Assembly: GCF_027579695.1 (NCBI RefSeq)
Contig: NC_083579.1
Span: 72,091,371 to 72,155,370, forward strand
DNA from: Neoarius graeffei
Taxonomy: Eukaryota; Chordata; Actinopteri; Siluriformes; Ariidae
Direction of reading: 5' to 3'
Length of the DNA stretch: 64,000 nt
Shown: in pieces, positions 55,989-64,000 of the stretch
Layout of the letters: the number at the start of each line of letters is the position of its first letter
Position numbering within the stretch: position 1 is the stretch's first letter
Notes under the pieces: generated by a model
Told to the model about the DNA's origin: nothing
What the model saw: only the letters and a program-made list of their open reading frames with translations
Databases searched by the model: none
Translations under genes and position numbers: made by a program

Positions 55989-56430
55989 TAATACGCAGCA
56001 CAGAAGTACACCGCACTATCACTGGATAAAAGATTTTTGATGGTCAAAGAGACATTTTTGTTTCCATCCCCAGTCATCTCCACTTTAAGCTTAAAATCAT
56101 CTTCTAATTGTGTTGATGACTTTCCTAACTGATATCCAATAAAGGTCAGTTCCTGGTCTTGACTGTTTCTGTACCAGTTGATTTGATTATAACTTGGTAC
56201 ACTGTGATCACAGTGAATCGTAACAGATTTTTCAATTATGCCGAAGATATCAGGAGGATCGTGGACGACAAGATGACTCTGAGAAAATCCTGCAATGAGA
56301 GAAAATTGACTGATTGGAATAAAATAAAATGAAATTAATATAACAGTGATTAAACAAAACAAGCACAGCAGAACATTATACCTCTGGGACATATCATTAA
56401 AACCCATATAATACTGGCAGCTCGGATCAT
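55989..56430 (-). CDS. V segment A5 (family A, TRBV-like), open frame, variant RSS heptamer
   Basis: The leader at 56382-56430 has a normal donor, and the V exon at 55989-56289 has VVHDPPDIFGIIEKSVTIHC, INWYRNSQDQE, a CDR2 region with QLGKSSTQLED, VEMTGDGNKNVSLTI and DSAVYFCAAYY. It is one of the more divergent A copies, with changes at CDR2 and framework 1. The heptamer is CACAATG, not CACAGTG. Changes at the last heptamer positions are usually tolerated with lower efficiency, so it may be used rarely rather than be dead. Confidence 0.8.
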
Positions 56431-57093
56431 GTTGAACGTCTGAATGTGTGATTTAATCGGATCTGATATTGCACTAAAGTGTCTGATGCAGTAAACCATG
56501 TGATCAGGTTTCCTCCCACACTTTAACAGCACAACGCCCACATATGAGGAAAAGAAGAACTGCGTCCCTGTTGAGAAGTGTAGAAATTAGGACAAAGTGG
56601 AAAGAATACTGTCATTGATTGCATTTTCAAATTTAATAACACATGTCAGGGTCTGATGCTGATTACAGATTATCAGAGAAGAGAAATATTCCTTTTCCAG
56701 ATGGTGGTTCCAACAATGGATTAAAATGGGTGATTGCACTTTTGTGACAAAGAACATTTAATATAACTCTAGAACTGATATACTGTAGATGAGTGAGGTG
56801 GGCCAACATATTTCTCAGCAATTGAAAGATATCTCCTTTTGAATGAAAAGTAAAAACACGTAACATTTTGCATTAAACAAAATCAGTGTAAGAGTTCAAA
56901 AAGCATCGATTTATGTCAATCACAAGTGTGATCACAGGCCTCATTTCATTTTCTGAATGTCACAGTTAATAAATGTCAAGAACCAAATTACAGAACCAAT
57001 AATCATGTCTGTGATGTAGTCTACTGGTGGTTGTTGAACATGGAGTTTGAAAGCCGACAGCAGGTGTAAGATTTGTGCTGCTCTGAAGGAGGA

Positions 57094-57131
57094 GGTTTTT
57101 GTCAGAGATCACAGAGTCCTGCAGCACTGTG
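57094..57131 (-). promoter_or_regulatory. RSS of B5
   Basis: Heptamer CACAGTG at 57125-57131, 22-bp spacer, nonamer ACAAAAACC at 57094-57102. Confidence 0.9.
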
Positions 57132-57605
57132 TCTAATCTCACTGCACACAAATAAACTGCACTGTCATCTGGCTCCAGATTTTTAATGGTAAGTTTCCCT
57201 TTATTGCTTCCATCTCCCGCCAACTCGATTTTGGCTTTCAGGGAATCTTCAGGATACGGAAAATTTGCATTTAGATATCCAAGAAACTGTAATTGTTTGT
57301 TTTCAATTTGTTTGTACCACAGCATAAACTGATGGTTTTCTATGGAGTGAGAACAGAACAGATCTGTAGATTTCTGTGTCTCTGTAATTATATCAGGAGG
57401 AGTCTGGGAAACATCGTTGGCTGCAGTAGACCTTCCTGTATGAAAAGATTAATTCAGAAATTATTGTGTAGATATCTGAAATAATTACTCTTTTCTCTCT
57501 GTATCATACAGCATGTTTGCCACTACTGCATTAAATTGTGAAAGTTCAGTATTTACCGATATCGCGAATGAATAATGCAGTTAAAGTAATGAGGACGATG
57601 TTCAT
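57132..57605 (-). CDS. V segment B5 (family B, TRBV-like), intact
   Basis: The leader at 57557-57605 (MNIVLITLTALFIRDIG) and V exon at 57132-57435 give LFCSHSIENHQ, then FMLWYKQIENKQ (phenylalanine where other B genes have valine, and Q-I for Q-T), CDR2 NANFPYPED, KIELAGDGSNKG and DSAVYLCAVR. Splice sites and RSS are consensus. It pairs with A5 at the usual 0.7-kb spacing. The C gene that should lie on its plus-strand side has been lost, leaving only the promoter at 60.5 kb. Confidence 0.83.
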
Positions 57606-57936
57606 CTTGGCTCTTCATCTGAAACAAAGGCAGCATGTGGAGCTTCTGAGAGACTCTCACAGAGTTTCATCCCTGTCTTAAGGGGCAAAGCGCTCCCATA
57701 TGGGAGAGGGTGAAACTGCATTGCTGAAAAACAAATGTTCGCACATGAAGTGGGACTGGATCCGATAAACTTCATACAAAGTAAATCTCGTATTATTTAG
57801 ATGTACGATGCAAAATCCCTATTACTCTTTTGTTCTCTCGGATCACTGGACTCAATAATACTTTAAATATTTCAAATAAAAAAAGCCAGTTTTATGAGTT
57901 ATAATATTGTCAAAGCATTTATAATAATAATTATAA

Positions 57937-58310
57937 TCTCATTTCATTATCTGTAGCTGCTTTATCCTGTTCTACAGGGTCGCAGGCAAGCTGGAGCCTA
58001 TCCCAGCTGACTTTGGGCGAAAGGCGGGGTACACCCTGGACAAGTCACCAGGTCATCACAGGGCTGACACATAGACACAGACAACCATTCACACTCACAT
58101 TCACACCTACGGTCAATTTAGAGTCACCAGTTAACCTAACCTTCATGTCTTTGGACTGTGGGGGAAACCGGAGCACCTGGAGGAAACCCACGCGGACATG
58201 GGGAGAACATGCAAACTCCGCACAGAAAGGCCCTCGCCGGCCACGGGGCTCAAACCCAGACCTTCTTACTGTGAGGCGACAGCACTAACCACTACACCAC
58301 CATGCCACCC
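57937..58310 (-). mobile_element. V-SINE-type SINE
   Basis: Full-length minus copy (head GGTGGCATGGTGGTGTAG at the right end), next to a short AAT tract that corresponds to the cassette landmark. Confidence 0.87.
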
Positions 58311-58371
58311 TTTTCCTGGATCTATGTCCACATTTAAAATTAATTATATTGTGCTACATTTTCATTTTACA

Positions 58372-58620
58372 TTACATTAATGGCATTTAGCAGACACTCT
58401 TTTCCAGAGCAACATACAACACATGCAGAGCAGCCTGGGGAGCATTTGCGGGTTCGGTGCCTTGCTTAAGGCCACTTCAAGTCAAGTCAAGTCAAGTTTA
58501 TTTGTATCGCACTTCAGCCATTCCTGTTGGTCCAGGGAATTGAACCAGTGACCTTTTGGTGCCCAAGCTGCTTCTCTAACCATTCGAGAAACACAAAGTG
58601 TTTCTTTGGGCTCCAGTATT
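58372..58620. repeat. SINE-like cassette repeat with a 30-bp micro-insertion
   Basis: Same repeat as at 8538. It is interrupted at 58480-58509 by AAGTCAAGTC-type tandem units, with CACTTCA duplicated on both sides (58473-58479 and 58510-58516). Confidence 0.75.
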
Positions 58621-58639
58621 TCTTTCTATCCCCAATCCA

Positions 58640-59148
58640 GCCACTGGGGGTGCATAAGCGTACTCTTGGTGCCAGTCCCAAGCCCGGATAAATTGGAGAG
58701 GGTTGTGTCAGGAAGGGCATCCGGCGTAAAACTGTGCCAAATCTAACATGCGGAATGAAAAGAGAAATATCATACCGGATCAGTCAGGGCCCGGGTTAAC
58801 AACGATCGCCTCTGGTACTGTTGGTCAACAGGGTGCCGGTGGAAATTGTGCTACTGTTGTGCCAAAATGGAGAAGGAGAAAGAGAGGGGGGAGGCGTGTT
58901 AGGAGAGAGTGTGAAAGATGGAAGGGAAGGAGCTTAGAATTGAGGGTAGGAACACTGAATGTGGGAGCACTGACTGGCAGAGAGAGAGCGTTAGCAGGTA
59001 TGATGGAAAGAAGGAAGTTGGACATTTTGTGTGTGCAGGAGACGAGGTGGAAAGGAAGCAAGGCCAAGAACTTTGGAGATGGATGCAAGTTGTTTTATTA
59101 TGGAGTCGATGGAAAGAGAAATGGTGTTGGTATTGTTTTGAGGGGAGA
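58640..59148 (+). mobile_element. RTE-like LINE 5' fragment with endonuclease start
   Basis: The leader segment with GGAAGGGCATCCGGCGTAAA is followed by a coding frame at 58748-59148. It reads LRVGTLNVGALTGRERALA, then LDILCVQETRWKG (the catalytic glutamate of the APE endonuclease) and DGKRNGVGIVLRG. It stops abruptly at a new repeat starting CAGTGGCGTGGCC. RT is absent. Confidence 0.78.
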
Positions 59149-59631
59149 CAGTGGCGTGGCCAGGATTTTTTACATGGGGTGGCCAAAGGGGGGCCAAGGA
59201 TATACAAGGGGTGGCCATGCTGTGACTAAATAAAGGGGGGGGGGTCCAGGTGTCCTCCCCCGGGAAATTTTGAATTAGCTAGATTTGATTTCCTGTATTC
59301 TGATGTATCTGGTGGCATATCTGGTGCCTAACGCATGAACAAAACCCATGTGAGCCAAGAGGTCAGAAATTAATGATTAATTTATTTATGTAACATAAAG
59401 CATCTGCAAAACAAAGAAACCATCCAACTTGTTTACTCTCATTAAGCATCAGGATTTTAACGATCACTACTAAAATGCAAAAGTAAAAACTAAAAGATCA
59501 CCTGTCCCAGGCACTTGGGAAGTAGTAAGGATATTAGTCAGGCTTGAATAAAGAATGCTTTGCTCAGGAAAAGGAAAATACTTGTATACTTAACTCATAC
59601 ATACAACATATGTAAACACTTAAGATTCAAG
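59149..59631. other. Probable DNA-transposon fragment (CAGTGGCGTGGCC end) and unassigned sequence
   Basis: It starts CAGTGGCGTGGCCAGG and has GGGGTGGCC words, a look shared by some hAT-type fish elements. The other end was not found. 59350-59630 holds nothing I recognise. Confidence 0.4.
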
Positions 59632-59750
59632 ATTTTTATTTGTCATATACACAATAACAGACACAGCGGTTTATTATTGGGTAATGAAATTCTTATTTTG
59701 CAACTGCCCGACCAAACTACACTTACCAATATAAAAAAAATAAATAAATA

Positions 59751-59819
<69 letters not shown>

Positions 59820-59830
59820 TATAAAATATA
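59632..59830 (-). mobile_element. LINE 3' end fragment with TA microsatellite
   Basis: AAGATTCAAGATTTTTATTTGTC is the reverse of the LINE tail seen at 26940-26969. It leads into a TA run at 59755-59816, as in the 3' UTR of the 25.1 kb LINE. Confidence 0.65.
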
Positions 59831-60096
59831 AAGTGCATGTGGAATGCAAAATATAAAGGTAGAGTGAAAATGAAGATAACATTTAAAAAAGAGGCAAACA
59901 AACAATGTGCAAACATAGAGGTAGATGTACTGTGCAATGTCTTTTTAAAAAAAGGAGAGGCAAACAATGTGCAAACATAGAGGTAGATGTACTGTGCAAT
60001 GTCTTGTGCAAAATTGCTAATATAATCCTTACAACATGTTGTGATATTGTCCGTTGTAAGTACTGTACAAACTAAATGTGCTGAGTTACAAAATGT

Positions 60097-60099
60097 GTT

Positions 60100-60161
<62 letters not shown>

Positions 60162-60165
60162 TGTG
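60097..60165. repeat. GT microsatellite
   Basis: More than 25 GT units with a GCGC interruption at the end; a shorter GT run follows at 60299-60323. 59880-59990 also has an imperfect tandem of GTGCAAACATAGAGGTAG. Confidence 0.88.
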
Positions 60166-60489
60166 TGAGTGAAAGTGTTACACTGATGTAACACATGACA
60201 TAGATGAGGTGTAGTTCATGAGTGGTGTGTGTGTGTGAGAGAGAGGGGGAAAGTATGTGCACTGCATGTAGATATAGATGAGCTGTAGTATACAAATTGT
60301 GTGTGTGTGTGTGTGTGTGTGTGAAGATATGTTACATGTAAATACAAAAATGAAGTGCATACGGTAAGTTGTGTGTGTGACAGAGAGAGTGTATGTTCAG
60401 AGTGCATGAGTGTTGTGTGTGTTATATGTGAATATAGAAATGTAGTGCATGGGTGGTGTGTGGGTGAGTGTGTGTGTTGAGAGTGACAC

Positions 60490-60610
60490 GGGGTATGACA
60501 TGAGCAGTGGTGATACAGGATGTGATGTCATGATGTAGATGAACACAATGATCACACCCACTACTGTGAGTTATTTGTAATGTCATAAAGGAGAGCACGG
60601 CATCATGAAT
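60490..60610 (-). promoter_or_regulatory. Orphan family C promoter (C gene lost)
   Basis: The sequence from GGTATGACATGAGCAGTGG to AAGGAGAGCACGGCATCATG matches the flank upstream of C3, C4 and C6, including the CRE-like TGACATCA at 60523-60530. The expected leader and V exon on its left are replaced by LINE and GT-repeat sequence. With no leader it cannot drive a V gene. Confidence 0.75.
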
Positions 60611-60740
60611 ATACATAGAGTTAAGGAAAAAACAAAACAGAAGTTAATCAGTTTTAGAATGCATACTGTACTTCATGATTTTTCCCCTGTATTTTTTATA
60701 GCACAACCAGAACAAAGGAAACATCATCAAAAATAAATAA

Positions 60741-60769
60741 ATACATACATACATACATACATACATACA

Positions 60770-60798
<29 letters not shown>
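60741..60798. repeat. CATA tetranucleotide microsatellite
   Basis: About 14 ATAC units in the C upstream spacer, where other cassettes carry AAAT repeats. Confidence 0.9.
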
Positions 60799-60801
<3 letters not shown>

Positions 60802-61054
60802 ACATGAGCGAACAGGAAAACACATGTCCTGATCATGACTATACAAAACAGATCTCAAACTTTTTTTTTAAACCATGGAGGAAAACCAAAAGACTGTCAG
60901 CCAAATGTAGAAGGTTATTGTGAGTCATTAGAAATAACAGCTCACATCCTCCACCCACTAAATAAATGAGTGAAACTCCAGCACCACCTACAGACCAGAT
61001 AAATATCCACACATTGTGATCATTCTTTGTTCAGTGCTGGAGTGAGTTTTACAG

Positions 61055-61222
61055 TCTTCACTGCCTCCATTGCATATTTGTCTTGAAATTCATTACACTG
61101 TCTCTTCAATAACCGGGTCAGAGCTTGATAGTATTTTAGCCCCGAACTATTTGGACTACAATGGGGAGATGTTTCTGGTGGACGACAAGCTCTTCAGGAA
61201 TTTGTTCAAGAAAAAAGGATAA
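61055..61222 (+). other. Cassette-conserved 55-codon open frame (copy at 61.1 kb)
   Basis: Open, same length as the copies at 19814 and 45643, with LDYNGEMFLVDDKLFRNLF. The copies at 10.6, 24.9 and 54.3 kb are interrupted, and the 17.0 kb copy is cut by the Tc1-like fragment. Confidence 0.35.
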
Positions 61223-61795
61223 AGTATAAAAGAGAATCACTTCAAACTGATAGTTTCATTCTGAAGCTATTGATAGATATTGGATTTTAGCTCTCCTATT
61301 GAATATCACATCCAGTCGTCACTGTTTTAAGGCTTTTTAAGGAAATCATTTCTTTTAAAAGTCTGTGAGGATCACAGAGAATTATTCCTGGCTTTCAGCT
61401 CGAATGCTGTTATTTAAGTGATCCAGTAACATGGTGGATCATCAGTTTAGGTTCTGCACTTGTGACCTTAAAATTATAAACTCAAAACCTGACAGACAGA
61501 AAGCCACCATTTTGTCTTAAGACCAGTCCTTAACTCTTAACTGCTCAGTTCTGTGCTTAGACTGGTCTCTGCTTGACCTGTCATTTACTTGGATAAAAGA
61601 AAATGTGATGAATAATTACATTCACATTTATAAGTGTTACTTCATTATTAACGGTATGTTTGAAGCTCCTAGTTTAGATCCCTATAATTACCTGTAATCA
61701 TGTCAGTGTGGCTTTTCTGTGAAACACACTGGCAATGTGTCAATTCCAGGCCACAGGAGCAGGTGTTAATGAGGTGGTGAGAATATTTACACAGA

Positions 61796-61833
61796 GGTTT
61801 TTGTACTGAATAAAGCAGATATGCAGCACTGTG
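61796..61833 (-). promoter_or_regulatory. RSS of A6
   Basis: Heptamer CACAGTG at 61827-61833, 22-bp spacer, nonamer ACAAAAACC at 61796-61804. Confidence 0.9.
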
Positions 61834-62275
61834 TAATACGCAGCACAGAAGTACACCGCACTGTCACTGGATAAAAGATTTTTGATGGTCAAAGAGACAT
61901 TTTTGTTTCCATCCCCAGCCATATCCACTTTAAGCTTAAAATCATCTTCTATTCGTGGTGATATCGTTTCAACTTGATATCCAATAAAGGTCAGTTCCTG
62001 GTCTTGACTGTTTCTGTACCAGTTGATTTGATTATAATTTGCTACACTGTGATCACAGTGAATCGTAACAGATTTTTCATTTATGCCGAAGAGATCAGGA
62101 GGATCCTGGACGACACGATGACTCTGAGAAAATCCTGCAATGAGAGAAAATTGATTGATTGGAATTAAATCGAATGAAATTAATATAGCAGTGATTAAAC
62201 AAAACAACAACAGCAGAACATTATACCTCTGGGACATGTCATTAAAACCCATATAATACTGGCAGCTCGGATCAT
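61834..62275 (-). CDS. V segment A6 (family A, TRBV-like), intact
   Basis: The leader at 62227-62275 encodes MIRAASIIWVLMTCPRG (T for I in the last part), and the V exon at 61834-62134 has VVQDPPDLFGINEKSVTIHC, INWYRNSQDQE, CDR2 QVETISPRIED, VDMAGDGNKNVSLTI and DSAVYFCAAYY. CDR2 is clearly different from the other A genes while the frameworks are near identical. The upstream flank is of the A3 type, so A3 and A6 derive from one sub-lineage. It is the most distal V gene in the window. Confidence 0.83.
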
Positions 62276-62914
62276 GTTGAACGTCTGAATGTGTGATTTA
62301 ATCTGATCTGATATTGCACTAAAGTGTCTGATGCAGTAAACCATGTGATCAGGTTTCCTCCCACACTTTAACAGCACAGCGCCCACATATGAGGAAAAGA
62401 AGAACTGCGTCCCTGTTGAGAAGTATAGAAATTAAGCCAAAGTGGAAAGAATTCTGTCATTGATTGCATTTTCAAATTTAATGTCAGGGTCTGATATAGA
62501 TTTTTTTGTACAAATTATCAGCAAATTGTAAAATTACTTTTCGAAATGTAGCTTAATGATTGTTACCAATAAATAAGTTTCCAACAATGTATGAAAATGA
62601 TTTAATCTCAGCATTGATTCTTGATTGATTTTTGAGAAAGTATTAACAGTAGTGCCAGCTAAGGTTCATATGAATGTAATCTATTCTAATACATCATTGT
62701 TCCTCTCATAATAATGTACACAGGGACTTGTTTGGCAGATGATCCTTATAAACAGTTTAAAATGTGTAATTGTTGACATGGTGAAGTTTTCTATGTGTTC
62801 TGGAGTTTTGTGGTAACGTGGCATGACGAGGGATTATTCTAAACATTTATTACATGAGGACATCCCTCTGTGTGTCTTATTAGCTCCTGTTACACTTGTT
62901 AGATACATCTTGTG

Positions 62915-63758
62915 ATGCAGAATCTTGGACACATCATCAGTGATAGTACCTAGGGTCACGGGGGGTTTCGGGTCTTTCAACTTCAGACCCCTTCACCCAG
63001 GCGACCCGACCGGGAGTGATCAATTCCCGGCCTGTGTCCAAGAAGCGCTCATCCACGCCCTGTCCCTCTGTATCCACAGCTATCGCGATGCTTTCTCAGC
63101 AGCCTCTGAAGCTGAGCAGATGGCTCTCCTCTTGCATGCCCCTGTGATGCCTAGGAGACTGTAGGCCCTGCAGAGTGACTTCCCTGCAAAGCCCCTTCCC
63201 CCGACCTCAATGGGCAAGCATCTTGCACGCCACCCCCTATTATGGCAGTCCTCCACCAGCTCAGCGTATTTCTCCCTTTTTCTCTCCGCTGGCTTCCTCC
63301 ATTCTCTCCTCCCAGGGCACCGTCAGCTCCAACATGATGACCTGCTTGGAAGACTCTGAGTATAGGACGATGTCTGGTCTCAGGCTGGTTTCCATGATGT
63401 TTTCAGGGAACTTTAGCTGTTTTCCTAGGTCCACCCTTAGCTGCCAGTCCTTCGCTGTTCCCAGAAGTACTGTTTGGGCCTTTGGTTGGGGAGGAGGTTG
63501 TTCCCCAGCTCTTATGAATGTTATTCCATACCTCAGTGGTTGCAAGCGCTTTCTGTGGTCAATGGCAGAGTGGATGGACTCAGCAACTGCCTTCAGCACC
63601 TGGTCATGGCGCCAGCGATAGCGACCATTTCCGAGTGCTTTAGGACAGCTGCTGAGGATGTGCTCCAGAGTTCCCCTTCCCTGGCACAAGGTACATGATG
63701 GAGTTTCACCCTTGCCCCAAAGGAAGAGGTTTGCCGGGCTGGGCAGGACATTGTAGAC
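62915..63758 (-). mobile_element. C-terminal part of a third RLE-type LINE
   Basis: On the minus strand it has CTLCQGRGTLEHILSSC (CCHC-type finger) and later LRPDIVLYSESSKQVIML then ELTVPWEERMEEA, which resembles the endonuclease domain of R2-like elements. It is a different family from the 34 and 40 kb copies. The 5' side is interrupted by the hAT-like element at 63759. Confidence 0.75.
63261..63758 (-). pseudogene. RLE-LINE protein fragment (finger plus endonuclease-like end)
   Basis: The frame runs from the junction with the hAT-like repeat to 63261. It starts LVYNVLPSPANLFLWGKGE, then shows the C-x2-C...H-x4-C finger, RYRWRHDQVLKAVAESIHSA, and the PD...E-L-T-V-P endonuclease-like motif. 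The first residues of the longer apparent frame (beyond 63758) are encoded by the transposon, not the LINE. There is no RT in view, so it is a remnant. Confidence 0.75.
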
Positions 63759-64000
63759 CAGGGGTGTCCAAACTGATCCATAAAGGGCCGTGTGGCTGCA
63801 GGTTTTCATTCCAGCCATGCAGCAGCACACCTGATTTACCTTATTCAATCAACTGACACACCCACCCTTTAATCAAGGGTGGGTGTGGCTGCAAGTATTT
63901 GACTGTGTGAAGACAGTTCAGTTAATTGAATGAGCCAAGTCAGGTGTGCTGCTGCATGGCTGGAATGAAAACCTGCAGCCACACGGCCCTTTATGGATCA
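63759..64000. mobile_element. hAT-like snapback MITE, cut by right window edge
   Basis: It begins CAGGGGTGTCCAAACTGATC. Arms of about 65 bp (63774-63838 and about 63936-64000, for example GGCTGCAGGTTTTCATTCC and its complement) form a long inverted repeat, and an inner hairpin CACCCACCC...GGGTGGGTG lies at 63858-63886. The terminus is typical of hAT elements. It interrupts the RLE LINE frame. Confidence 0.82.

Noticed and set aside
58748-59233. 161-codon frame as a host gene
   Set aside because: Its middle is an RTE-type endonuclease start and its end runs into a separate repeat.
37929-60800. CRISPR-like or satellite arrays
   Set aside because: The repeats are microsatellites (AC, TA, GT, CATA, AAT) with no spacers; the genome is eukaryotic.
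6172-62275. Novel immune-type receptors (NITRs) or other non-rearranging Ig-type receptors
   Set aside because: Each V exon ends exactly at a heptamer-spacer-nonamer signal and no transmembrane or J-like region is encoded, which fits rearranging TCR V segments.
1-64000. D, J or constant segments of a TCR locus
   Set aside because: No FGxG J motif with a 12-type RSS and no constant-domain exon was seen on either strand.

Overview
This window is vertebrate germline DNA, most likely from a ray-finned fish. tRNA-headed SINEs, Tc1/mariner, hAT and many LINE families are dense here, and there are no compact operons. The repeat mix (a V-SINE-type family with an ATGAGATGAG-type tail) suggests an otophysan, perhaps a catfish; that is an impression, not a demonstration.

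The biological core is an array of 17 T-cell receptor variable (V) segments, all on the minus strand. Each has a short leader exon, a phase-1 intron of roughly 90-170 bp, a V exon with the Cys/Trp/Cys immunoglobulin pattern, and a recombination signal sequence (RSS) reading heptamer - 22 bp - nonamer ACAAAAACC. They fall into three families, named here A (FCAAY, WYRNSQ), B (LCAVR, WYKQ) and C (FCAA, WYQKTHGD). V framework style and a CRE-like promoter box on family C favour the TCR beta (TRBV) locus. No D, J or constant segment is visible. Twelve segments look intact, four are broken by sequence lesions, and one has lost its leader splice donor.

Along the plus strand the order A-B-C repeats: A1 6.3 kb, B1 7.4, C1 9.3; extra C2 12.1, C3 15.2, C4 18.3; A2 20.8, B2 22.0, C5 24.0; A3 27.7, B3 33.3, C6 44.7; A4 46.6, B4 50.8 (C deleted); A5 56.2, B5 57.3 (C lost, promoter remains at 60.5); A6 62.0. 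The array therefore grew by tandem duplication of a three-gene cassette of about 6-10 kb. Each cassette also carries shared spacer blocks: an AAT microsatellite, an old SINE-like repeat, and a block with a 55-codon frame on the opposite strand.

The rest is mobile DNA, and comparing cassettes gives empty sites for many insertions. A Ty3/gypsy element (1-6171) cuts gene A1. A second gypsy with target duplication AGTAT lies at 29.0-32.7 kb. A solo LTR with duplication TAGAT sits inside a LINE with a restriction-like endonuclease (RLE) at 33.9-37.4 kb, and that LINE sits in the AAT microsatellite. A deeper nest at 37.7-44.0 kb has an RLE LINE and a SINE inside the TA/CA repeat of a CR1/L2-like LINE, which itself split a SINE. 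Two unusual terminal-inverted-repeat elements (15.5-16.5 and 54.7-55.6 kb) share their ends but have interiors built from different short words; one of them separates gene C3 from its promoter.
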